Assembly: GCA_012031955.1 (NCBI GenBank)
Contig: JAAURZ010000060.1
Coordinates: 1 to 9,010, forward strand
Length of the DNA: 9,010 bases
DNA from: Bacteroidia bacterium
GTDB lineage: Bacteria; Bacteroidota; Bacteroidia; Cytophagales; Cyclobacteriaceae
Reading direction: 5' to 3'
The notes under the pieces are model-generated. The model did not search any database, was not told the origin of the DNA, and saw nothing but the letters and a program-made list of their open reading frames with translations. Positions 1 to 7,072 of the stretch are shown here, piece after piece. Position 1 is the stretch's first letter. Every line of letters starts with the position of its first letter. The position numbers and the translations under genes are program-made.

Positions 1-1
1 C

Positions 2-274
2 AAGCACTACCTCGCTACGGGCACGCACCTGTCGCCGCCCGACATGGCCGAGCGCGTGCGTGCCACCAAAAAGCACCTCGACTTTTCCATCCGCTGGAAA
101 GGCGACCGCACCGGCGTATTCGAAATGCGCAGGCACTACACCAACTACTTCAAAGGCATGGCCGACTTTAAACCATACCGTACGCGCCTGGTCGAAGCCG
201 TGGATGTAAATGATGTGTACCAGATACTGGATGAAATAAGCGAACGCTTCAGTGAAGTGCTTGCAACATCGTGA
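2..274 (+). CDS. dusB: tRNA-dihydrouridine synthase DusB, C-terminal fragment
   Basis: This is the last 90 residues or so of a gene that begins left of the window; the frame is open from base 2 to the TGA at 272-274. DusB enzymes use FMN and NADPH to reduce uridine in the tRNA D-loop. The visible part matches the helical tRNA-binding C-terminal domain of the DusB/NifR3 family: a block with EMRRHYTNYFKG, then FKPYRTRLVEA and a final helix DVYQILDEISERF. The TIM-barrel catalytic part with the FMN site and the catalytic cysteine is outside the window, so activity cannot be judged. An internal ATG at 44 is in frame but is not a real start, because the frame is coding upstream of it. The next gene starts 82 bases downstream on the same strand. 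The family call comes from recognising the C-terminal pattern, and another Dus subfamily is a minor alternative. Confidence 0.85.
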   Translation, partial: KHYLATGTHLSPPDMAERVRATKKHLDFSIRWKGDRTGVFEMRRHYTNYFKGMADFKPYRTRLVEAVDVNDVYQILDEISERFSEVLATS

Positions 275-307
275 CAGCTGTTGACGAATAGCAAGAATCC
301 GGTTTGA

Positions 308-322
308 AATCGCGACGCGATT
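308..322. promoter_or_regulatory. 15-bp perfect palindrome between dusB and the transporter gene
   Basis: AATCGCG and CGCGATT form two perfect 7-base arms around a single central A, ending 34 bases before the transporter start. The symmetry and position suit an operator for a dimeric regulator of the downstream gene. There is no T-run after it, so it does not look like an intrinsic terminator. No known motif was matched, and a short palindrome of this kind can occur by chance. Confidence 0.3.
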
Positions 323-356
323 ATCAATCTTTGGGCGCTCAATCCCGAACTTTCCT

Positions 357-1238
357 ATGTCCGATTCTCCCCGATTCAATGCACTTTTCATGTTGATCAT
401 CCTTTCCCTCATCTGGGGCACGTCCTTCATTTTGATCAAACAAGGTCTCAAGGTGTTTGCACCCGACGAAGTAGGTGCGTTGCGTGTGTCGTCGGCCGCG
501 TTGCTGCTCATGCCGATGGCGTTCGCCAAATTGAAGGAACTGAAAAGTTTACACTATGGCAAGCTGCTGCTCTCGGGCCTGCTCGGCATCTTCATCCCTG
601 CGTTCCTGTTTGCCCTCGCACAAACGCGACTCGACAGCTCCGTCACCGGCATTATGAACAGCCTCACACCGCTCTTCACCATGGTTATCGGCGCCCTCTT
701 TTACCAACAGCGTTTCAGGGGAGGATCGATCATCGGTATTGCCATCGGCATGATCGGTACCGTGATACTTTCACTCTCCAACTCGGGCGGAACTATGAGC
801 GGGTTCAACCTCTACACTTTGCTCATCGTTACGGCGTGCATTTGTTACGGCACCAACCTGAACTTCATCAAATTCAAAATCGCCGACCTCAAGGCCCTCA
901 CCATTACCAGCGTGTCGCTGCTGCTGGTTGGCCCGCTGGCCATTGCCTACTTGTTTCTGTTCACGGACTTCACCACAAAAGTTCAAACCGTGGAAGGAGG
1001 CTGGAAGGCCTTCGGCTTCATTGTGCTGCTTGGGTTCATGAGCACTTCCGTTGCCACAATTCTTTTTAACAAGCTCGTGAAAATTGCCACACCGCTGTTT
1101 GCAAGTTCGGTCACCTACCTCATTCCGCTGGTGGCAGTCGTATGGGGTGTGCTGGACGGTGAGCATCTCAACACACTTCACTACGTCGGCATGGCCGCCA
1201 TCATTGGTGGCGTATACCTGGCCAACCGGAAGAAATAA
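357..1238 (+). CDS. EamA/DMT-family transporter, 10 membrane segments
   Basis: This is a complete 293-residue inner-membrane protein of the drug/metabolite transporter superfamily. Length and pattern fit the usual layout of two EamA repeats with five helices each, roughly residues 10-140 and 150-290. The first helix carries the typical LIWGTSFILIKQGL. The end of the first repeat has ALAQTRLDSSVTGIMNSLTP followed by the hydrophobic TMVIGALF, a very characteristic EamA stretch. The second repeat ends in GGVYLANRKK, with the usual basic tail. Family members export amino acids, metabolites or drugs, and the substrate cannot be told from sequence. The ATG at 357 gives a short polar N-terminus directly before helix 1, and no Shine-Dalgarno is visible, which is common in Bacteroidota. 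The stop is 7 bases from the stop of the convergent gene. The frame is intact. Confidence 0.9.
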   Translation: MSDSPRFNALFMLIILSLIWGTSFILIKQGLKVFAPDEVGALRVSSAALLLMPMAFAKLKELKSLHYGKLLLSGLLGIFIPAFLFALAQTRLDSSVTGIMNSLTPLFTMVIGALFYQQRFRGGSIIGIAIGMIGTVILSLSNSGGTMSGFNLYTLLIVTACICYGTNLNFIKFKIADLKALTITSVSLLLVGPLAIAYLFLFTDFTTKVQTVEGGWKAFGFIVLLGFMSTSVATILFNKLVKIATPLFASSVTYLIPLVAVVWGVLDGEHLNTLHYVGMAAIIGGVYLANRKK

Positions 1239-1245
1239 TTGACAA

Positions 1246-2073
1246 CTATTGCTGGGTGAACTCAACCAGCACAGGCAGGTGGTCGGATGGATAGTAAGTG
1301 CCGTTGTGGTCGGTTACAACCTTGTAGCCGGTCGCCGTCCAACCCTTTGAATAGAAAATATAATCGATGGCCGTACACGCAGGTCCATTTACGGAAAATG
1401 TACAGTACGTGCCCTGCCGGTTATCAGCCGGTCGCGAGTCGTACAATTCGAGAAACTCCCCTGATGTAACGGCGGCAAAGGGAGGCTCGTCACGCTGTGC
1501 ATTAAAGTCGCCGCTTAGTATAACAGGCAGCCCATTGCTGATTTTACTTATGCGCTGCTGTATGAGCGTGGCGCTGTTGCGTCGCGCTTCCTTGCCGATG
1601 TGGTCGAAGTGGGTATTCACCATCAGGAATTTCTTTTCCGTTCTCAGGTCTTCAAAAATCGCCCACGATGCCACGCGCGTAATGGAGGCATCCCAGCTTT
1701 TGCTGCCCGGTACTTCGGGCGTTTCGCTAAGCCAGAATGTATTTTGTTCAACCACTTTGAAGCGATCTTTCCGATAGAGAATTGCCGAATACTCGCCGGC
1801 CGTCTTGCCATCGTCGCGGCCCACGCCCACGTATGCGTAGTCGCCCAGGTTATCAATCAGATCGTGCATCTGGCCGTCCATCGCCTCCTGTACACCCAGC
1901 AGGTCCGGTTGGTGCCCGAGTATGAGCGCGAATACTTTGTCCATACGCTTCGGCCAATGATTGGGACCGTCGGCCGTCGTGTTGAGCCGGATGTTGTAGG
2001 TCATTACACGCATTGGCTGCGCAATCAACTGCACATGCACCACCATAAGAAATAGTATTACCAGATTTCGCAT
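1246..2073 (-). CDS. Secreted endonuclease/exonuclease/phosphatase-family protein
   Basis: This 275-residue protein belongs to the Mg-dependent endonuclease/exonuclease/phosphatase (DNase I-like) superfamily. The fold's landmarks appear in order: MTYNIR (24-29); GVQEA with the metal-binding Glu63; NTHFDH with His155; SGDFNA with Asp189 and Asn191; DYIF with Asp237; and SDHLP with Asp264 and His265. All expected catalytic positions are present. Residues 1-19 form a hydrophobic signal peptide ending VQLIAQ, so the product is probably periplasmic or exported. Secreted members from Bacteroidota are usually annotated as phosphodiesterases or metal-dependent hydrolases, and the substrate is unknown. 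I chose the ATG at 2073-2071. A TTG at 2079 would add only two residues before the signal peptide. It converges with the transporter gene and diverges from the S9 peptidase across 146 bases. Confidence 0.9.
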   Translation of the reverse strand: MRNLVILFLMVVHVQLIAQPMRVMTYNIRLNTTADGPNHWPKRMDKVFALILGHQPDLLGVQEAMDGQMHDLIDNLGDYAYVGVGRDDGKTAGEYSAILYRKDRFKVVEQNTFWLSETPEVPGSKSWDASITRVASWAIFEDLRTEKKFLMVNTHFDHIGKEARRNSATLIQQRISKISNGLPVILSGDFNAQRDEPPFAAVTSGEFLELYDSRPADNRQGTYCTFSVNGPACTAIDYIFYSKGWTATGYKVVTDHNGTYYPSDHLPVLVEFTQQ

Positions 2074-2219
2074 CACCAAAGGTACAGATTGCGGACTGAT
2101 GGCATGGAACCTTATGCAGAATTAACAGAAAGATCAAACCCCGATTTTACCGCTTGTTGATTTGTGGCTAAAGAGCTGCGGAAACTTGGTAACTTACTTA
2201 AAACCAAATCGCGCTGCGT

Positions 2220-4179
2220 ATGAAGAAAATCAAACTCGCCATCGTGCCCCTGCTCGTGTTATTGTTGCCAACAGCCTGCAATACTGACGAGCAGAGAGAG
2301 TCGCCACCGAAAGCCTACACCATCGCTCAGTTTATGGACATCGTCCAAATAGGGGGAGGCGCATTCTCTCCCGACGAAACGAAGATCCTGATCAATTCCA
2401 AGGAAACGGGCATATTCAATGCCGTGGAAATAGATGTTGCAACCGGCGCACAAAAGCCGCTGACGCAATCTGCCGACAACGCCATCTTCGCGCAATCTTA
2501 TTTCCCCGCCGACGAGCGGATCGTTTATACAAGCGACAAAGGTGGGAACGAGATTACACACATATTCGTGCAGACCAACGATGGTTCGGCCAAAGACCTG
2601 ATTCAGGACTCCACCGCCAAGTCCAACTTCTACCAGTGGAGTTACGACAAGAAGCTGATGTACTACGGATCCAACAGTCGTGACAAACGCTTTTTCGATC
2701 TCTACAAAATTCAAATGGACAACCAGCAGGAATCCGGCCTGTATCCGTCGCAGGTGGTATACAAAAATGACGAAGGGCTTAACCCCAGCGCCATCTCCAA
2801 CGACGACCGCTATATCGTGCTCACTAAAACGCTGTCTAATCACAATAACGAAATGTATTTGCTCGATACCCAAACCAACGAGCGCAAGCACATATCGAAA
2901 CACGAAGGCGATGTGTCGTATGCCCCACAATACTTCAGCCTCGACGGCAAGGATTTCTACTACCTCACAGACCAGGGCAGCGAGTATACGTATGTAGCCA
3001 AATACAATATCGCCTCCGGCGAAATTACGAAAGTAGACGAAGCGCCATGGGACATCATGTATACTTACCTGTCGCGCAACGGCAAGTACCGCGTGGTGGC
3101 CATCAATAATGACGCACGCACAGAGATCAAGATCTATGACGAATCGAACGGAGGCAAGTTACTCACCATCCCCAACCTGCCCGAAGGCGATGTAACCGGC
3201 GTGAATATCTCCGACAGCGAGAAGCTCATGTCGTTTTATGTGAGCAGCTCAAAGTCGCCCGCCAACCTGTTCGTATACAATTTCGAGTCTGGCACTGCGA
3301 AGCAGCTCACCAACACGATGACTGCCGAAATCAACCCCACTGATCTCGTCGCCGGCGAGGTAGTGCGCTTCAAATCATTTGACGGCATGGAAATACCTTG
3401 CCTGCTCTACAAGCCCAAAGGCATTTCCGAAGGGGCAAAGGTGCCCGCGTTGTTGTGGATACATGGTGGCCCCGGTGGACAAACGAGGCTGAATTACTCC
3501 CCTATTATCCAGCATCTCGTCAATCATGGTTACGCCATCCTGGCGGTGAACAACCGCGGAAGTTCCGGCTACGGCAAAACCTTCTTCGCGGCCGACGACC
3601 GCAAGCATGGTGACGTAGACCTTAAGGATTGCGTCGAGTCGAAAAGTTTTTGGCCACGTTGCCATACATCGACCAGGAGAAGGTCGGTATTGCAGGTGGC
3701 AGCTATGGCGGCTACATGGTGATGGCGGCACTCGCATTTGCACCCGAAGAGTTTGACGTGGGCGTGAATCTGTTCGGCGTAACCAACTGGCTGCGCACGC
3801 TCAAGAGTATTCCGCCGTGGTGGGCGTCGTTCCGCGACGGGCTTTATCAGGAGTTGGGTGATCCGTTCTCCGCCGACTCAGTCGCGCTGTACAACAAGTC
3901 GCCGCTGTTTCATGCAAAAATATCACCAAGCCGTTCATCGTATTGCAGGGGAGCAACGATCCGCGTGTGCTCCAGGTAGAATCGGACGAGATCGTGCAGG
4001 CGGCACGCGACAACGGCGTGTCAGTGGAGTATGTGATATTTCCCGATGAAGGCCACGGATTTTTGAAAAAGGAAAACAACATCAAGGCGTCGCAGGAGAT
4101 GCTCAAGTTTCTCGACAAGTATTTGAAAGGCTTGCCGGATGCTGAGGCAGGTGAACATGCCGCGCCGGCGTCGGAGTGA
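2220..4179 (+). CDS. S9-family lipoprotein peptidase, frame broken twice
   Basis: This is a prolyl-oligopeptidase (S9) family serine peptidase, such as a dipeptidyl aminopeptidase/acylaminoacyl-peptidase, with a restored length of 653 residues. The start MKKIKLAIVPLLVLLLPTAC is a lipoprotein signal with the lipobox Cys at 20, so the enzyme is likely membrane-anchored in the envelope. Residues 30-390 or so resemble the beta-propeller. The alpha/beta-hydrolase domain follows, with WIHGGPGG, NNRGSSGYG, the nucleophile in GGSYGG (Ser495, codon 3701-3703), Asp581 in GSNDPR (3958-3960) and His613 in DEGHGF (4054-4056). The full triad is preserved. The reading frame shifts at the A-run 3642-3645 and again at 3916-3920. 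Adding one A at each restores family-like sequence (ESKKFLATLPYID and HAKNITKPFIVLQG). A single-frame reading stops at 3722 and loses all but the start of the catalytic domain. Sequencing error is the likelier explanation, and a true pseudogene is possible. Confidence 0.87.
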
Positions 4180-4205
4180 CAGTGATTAAAACCCGGGACA
4201 TAAAA

Positions 4206-4235
4206 AAGGACCATCTCCAACACGAGATGGTCCTT
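4206..4235 (-). terminator. Intrinsic terminator between convergent units
   Basis: Twelve perfectly paired bases (AAGGACCATCTC with GAGATGGTCCTT) flank a 6-base loop. On the minus strand the stem runs straight into a T-tract (the A-run at 4202-4207 of the plus strand), giving a classical intrinsic terminator for the leftward operon that ends at 4311. On the plus strand it lies 27 bases after the S9 peptidase stop, and although only two Ts close that side it could serve both directions. Confidence 0.8.
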
Positions 4236-4270
4236 CAGAACCATCAGCAACCATAAAATATTTAAAGCTT

Positions 4271-4288
4271 TTAGCTCACTAGAGCTAA
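4271..4288. repeat. Small inverted repeat in the tail of the leftward operon
   Basis: TTAGCTC and GAGCTAA pair perfectly around the 4-base loop ACTA. It lies between the stop of the last leftward gene (4311) and the strong terminator at 4206-4235. There is no T-run directly after it on either strand, so it may only stabilise the 3' end of the transcript. The rest of 4236-4310 shows no gene. Confidence 0.35.
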
Positions 4289-4310
4289 CAACGATGAAAA
4301 AAAATGTGTG

Positions 4311-4909
4311 TCATGATTCCATGTATTCTTTCAATTCGTCAATTGCCATTGCACAATTGTCCGCACGGTACACCTGCCAATTTTCAACCACCATATCATC
4401 AATAAGATCATTGAAGGTGACTACCATTAGACCAATCATGAGGGAGGAATAAAGTTGGGGGCTTATAAAACTCACGATTACAGCAGGAAGAACTTATTAT
4501 AAACAAGTAAATGAAAAATCCGTACGAAGTAAGGGGCACTAGGAGAAACTCAACCCTAAAAGACATCAATAAGATTATAGCAACAAGCGGCACTGCAAAA
4601 CTCAAAAGTAAAAACCTCATTCGAGTTTTTGAAAGTGACATCCTTGGGAAAGTTAAACCGGTCTTCATCTCCAACCCCTTTACCAAACTGTATCTTCTTT
4701 TTCTTGACAACACGTTTGAAACAGTTGTCCCATACTCTATACCCGGCAAATGACCTCTGAGCTTGAAAAAAAACAGAATTTTTAAAAATCTCTTGAAGAA
4801 CAAATTGTCCTCCGAAAAAACACCAACCAACAGATCGGTATTTTTTTTCAAGGCCTTCTAAATTTTGCTGCTTAAAAAATTCCCTCAAAGCTTCTGATGC
4901 TTCACTCAT
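4311..4909 (-). CDS. Unrecognised small membrane protein, last gene of RHS tail
   Basis: I do not recognise this gene. Reading left from the ATG at 4909, one frame codes for a charged N-terminal part of about 95 residues (MSEASEALREFFKQQNLEGL onward, later KIQFGKGVGDEDRFNFPKD). It runs into a stop at 4556. Removing one base from the A-run at 4610-4614 shifts into a hydrophobic frame with FAVPLVAIILLMSF and VPLTSYGFFIYLFII. Removing one more near 4486-4494 shifts into LPAVIVSFISPQLYSS, then a hydrophilic tail with NWQVYRADNCAMAIDELKEY and a TGA at 4313-4311. The restored product is about 198 residues with a soluble N-terminus and about three membrane segments. An alternative start at 4958 (MIKGYKKWQEKLKTSL) needs a further indel. 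The start and N-terminal frame are uncertain. Its place in the operon suggests an accessory or immunity role, which is inference only. Confidence 0.55.
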
Positions 4910-4996
4910 TCAAAGACGTTTTTAACTTCTCCTGCCACTTTTTGTACCCCTTAATCATCAGAGGCACAAATTAGCATTTGGTTTGATTTCATTCCG

Positions 4997-5245
4997 TTAG
5001 CCCCTTAAATGTTCGTCTAGTTGGCGGTACTCATCTGAGTTTTTAAACTCATTACGCTTTGGTTCCCCTGTAAAAAAATTCCCAGGAAAATGCTCAATCG
5101 CATTCTCGATATCAAGATAGACTTCCTTGTAAGGAGTGATGTCTTCCAACTCCTTAGGCCAAGAAGCATAGAATTCTTCCAGCGAGATACCCCCCTGCAT
5201 TGCACGCCTAATTAATCCAATCACTGTAACGGTGTTATTTACCAT
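4997..5245 (-). CDS. Small acidic protein, candidate immunity protein
   Basis: This is an intact 82-residue soluble acidic protein with no signal peptide or membrane segment. Visible features are ISLEEFYASWPKELEDITPY, then DIENAIEHFPGNFFTGEP and a helical end DEYRQLDEHL. The pattern resembles short proteins often found behind RHS or other polymorphic toxins, but I cannot name a family. I use the ATG at 5245-5243. A TTG at 5251 would add two residues. The start overlaps the restored stop of the upstream gene (5237-5235) by 11 bases, which implies translational coupling within one operon. It is the only gene of the RHS tail whose frame is fully intact, and so the safest small gene in this region. 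Confidence 0.7.
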   Translation of the reverse strand: MVNNTVTVIGLIRRAMQGGISLEEFYASWPKELEDITPYKEVYLDIENAIEHFPGNFFTGEPKRNEFKNSDEYRQLDEHLRG

Positions 5246-5792
5246 GGCCAATGTTTAAGAAACCGTGAATATCGACAGGGCCTATTTTGCACCGAGGCTT
5301 CAGCACAATGGAGGAAAAATATTTACTTACTTTCTCTACCTTTTCCCAAGGTAACTTGATGGAGTATATTGATTCATCTGCGAAAGGAGTAACCTTTTCG
5401 TTCTCATCGATCACAAAATACTTATAACAACTTTATATCGCCTATTTTTCTTTGTCTTCTTATAGTACTCGATTTCGATTGGATTCGAAAACACTACGTT
5501 AATAAACGATGCACTCTCTAAGGCTTCCTTTTCATCGGTTATGTAGATATCCATTACCTCACGATCCTCTATAAAGAATGTAAACCTATTGGTATCATTC
5601 CAGAAGCAAAAAGTAAAATTTATAGAATTGCCAACCTTTAAGGTCGTAAGCTCATCCTCGGAAGCCATCTCAATCGGCCATGCGGCCTCGTTGTCGACGA
5701 TTTTTCTAAATGAAGGTCGTCAAGGCCGAAAAATTTTTCTTTCGATCCAAAGACATTAGCCTTTCTTTTATTTGTTGTTTGAAATTGTCCAT
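5235..5792 (-). CDS. Unrecognised soluble protein, RHS tail, frame broken three times
   Basis: I do not recognise the family. The uninterrupted part is 5411-5668, but coding pattern continues on both sides in other frames. From the ATG at 5792 the frame gives MDNFKQQIKE. Adding one base in the run 5762-5764 gives KANVFGSKEKFFGLDDLHLE. Adding one in the T-run 5701-5705 gives KIVDNEAAWPIEMASEDEL and the central part, with NFTFCFWNDTNRFTFFIEDR. Adding one at 5422-5423 gives KYFVIDENEKVTPFADESIY and an end at the TAA 5237-5235. The restored product is about 186 residues, cytoplasmic, with alternating beta-like stretches. The restored start lies 6 bases after the restored stop of the upstream gene, and the restored end overlaps the next gene. 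These tidy junctions support the reconstruction. A role as an immunity protein is inferred from position. Confidence 0.6.
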
Positions 5793-5798
5793 TACACA

Positions 5799-6296
5799 TT
5801 AGGGTCTCCAATTTGGAAAATCTACATGACCGCCTCCTAACCTTCTCAAAGAAAACAGTTCGGATATTGATCTAGCATCATCGTTCGCCTTGCCAATCAG
5901 GAGTCTTCACGACAAAAAGAATTCTATTCAAAAGAGTACTCTTCTCAACAAAAGCTTTCTTGAGATTGAAATTATAAATGAGGTAATGACGTCGCGTCCA
6001 TAATGGAAGTCATAGTGGAACTTATATTTTCCGTTCTTTGAAGCCAAAAAGGGATATTTAGCGAACATGTAAAACACTTCCTTCAATTCCTCCAAAGATA
6101 TAGAGCTGGACGAAAAAGGTAGGAGGTCGAGTATCCTTAATTGTTCCTTGTCAATGCCACCGTCCTCGTCACAAAACTCTTTGAAATAGTCCCAATCTTT
6201 CCATCCCAGAACGGACAGAGAGATGCGTTCACTGTTTTCTGCTAGTTGGAAAACCAAGCGCAAAAAACCTTTATCATCTATGTTGTCCTCAGTCAT
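5799..6296 (-). CDS. Candidate cognate immunity gene directly after the RHS toxin
   Basis: The ATG at 6296-6294 overlaps the RHS stop codon (6295-6293) as ATGA, so the two are translationally coupled. This is the classic position for the immunity gene of an RHS toxin. The open frame gives 122 residues and ends at 5928: an acidic soluble N-terminus with LSVLGWKDWDYFKEFCDEDG and ISLEELKEVFYMFAKYPFLA. Its last 20 or so residues look like out-of-frame reading. A one-base gain near 5972-5990 opens YNFNLKKAFVEKSTLLNRIL and FVVKTPDW. A one-base loss near 5886-5910 returns to NDDARSISELFSLRRLGGGH with VDFPNWRP and a TAA at 5801-5799. The two changes cancel, giving about 165 residues. I recognise no Imm family. 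The start is well supported, and the long C-terminus is a reconstruction. Confidence 0.65.
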
Positions 6297-7072
6297 TTTC
6301 GATTTAAATAGTTTCCATCAAATGGATTGAAAGGGTTTAGTGGTATCTCTTTTCCTTTTATGTAAAAGTGTAAGGGCTTTTCGGCCGCTTTTTCCAGAAC
6401 AACACCTGCTCTACGTTGTATGGCCCTAGGTATTCCTTCGACTCCCCTCTCTAATCTAAGTTGGCCCCTGAACAAACTGAATATCCGACTGACTTTTGGG
6501 CTTGACGTATTCACAAGCGTCTGCAAGCGGCTTGATGCCGTCCCAATTTGATAGGCACCTGTTGCACCCAATAATTCTCCACCAGCAATGGGGCGCAGCA
6601 GTGAGCCCGGCCAACCAATAAAGAATAGTGGGATCCTTTGACGATATACTCGCTTGTGCCAATGCTACGCGCGCGTCGCCACGCGCATAGCGAGATAACC
6701 TCGCATATAGATTTTTGTCATTCAGGTTTAAGCCATACGCATCTCTGTAGAAATCTGCCGAGTAACTACCATACGTGGCGGCGTCAGATGCATAGTGCTC
6801 CCAGGCACCTTGTCCAGACACACCGATAAACTTGCCGTCAACAAAAAGGTTATCATAGCGTCGGCAGTTGTAACCACATGCGTCTCTCCGGTTTCACTGT
6901 TGTAGTGAACATCATCGTTAGGACTTCCTCCCGCTCTACCTGCCTGGCCAATAAAGCCATTCATTGTTCTCCGACGCTTGGCTTCTTCGTATTCTTCGTC
7001 AGTGCCTCGGCCGCCGAATCGTCGATTAGGAACATCGGGCTGTGCACCTGAATCCAGCATTCCAATGGGCGA
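6293..7072 (-). other. Variable C-terminal cargo (toxin region) of the RHS protein
   Basis: This is the part after the conserved RHS core motif DLFGL. It starts with a polar linker (GGRGTDEEYEEAKRRR, then VHYNSETGETHVV) and continues with GVSGQGAWEHYASDAATYGS and YARLSRYARGDARVALAQAS. A glycine-rich hydrophobic patch follows (APIAGGELLGATGAYQI). The last 75 residues or so are basic: RIFSLFRGQLRLERGVEG, RRAGVVLEKAAEKPLHFYIK, and an end with GKEIPLNPFNPFDGNYLNRK. Base composition becomes more AT-rich towards the end, as expected for a swapped toxin tip. I recognise no nuclease, deaminase, ADP-ribosyltransferase or protease motif. The mode of action is therefore unknown, and the toxin call rests on architecture and the coupled downstream gene. 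Confidence 0.6.

Noticed and set aside
771..1265. A 164-residue minus-strand open frame
   Set aside because: It is antisense to the EamA transporter. The composition, rich in Gln, Asn and His, is the usual shadow of a membrane-protein gene.
1367..2055. Plus-strand open frames of 136 and 151 residues
   Set aside because: They are antisense to the phosphodiesterase-like gene, which has every family motif in order on the minus strand.
2077..2084. TACCTTTG on the minus strand, matching the Bacteroidota -7 promoter element TAnnTTTG, just before the phosphodiesterase-like gene
   Set aside because: It sits 3 bases from the start codon, and no TTTG-type -33 element is found at the proper distance upstream, so it would require a leaderless transcript. 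It is probably a chance match.
3636..3921. Programmed -1 frameshifting at the two A-runs of the peptidase
   Set aside because: The shift direction would fit slippage, but two separate programmed sites in one S9 peptidase have no precedent I know of, and the same kind of indel occurs across several unrelated genes downstream.
4511..4753. An 80-residue open frame on the plus strand (MKNPYEVRG onward) inside the AT-rich tail
   Set aside because: It lies opposite the minus-strand membrane-protein gene, whose restored frames cover the whole stretch and fit the operon. It has no plus-strand neighbour or clear start signal. It stays a weak alternative if the membrane gene is wrong.
4622..4851. Another minus-strand frame across the N-terminal half of the last gene (EDNLFFKRFLKI, LPGIEYGTTVSN)
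   Set aside because: It is open and joins the membrane segments without the 4610-4614 change if one base is removed from the run of eight at 4841-4848. I prefer the other frame because its codons look more coding-like (KIQFGKGVGDEDRF) and it contains the ATG at 4909, but the choice is not certain.
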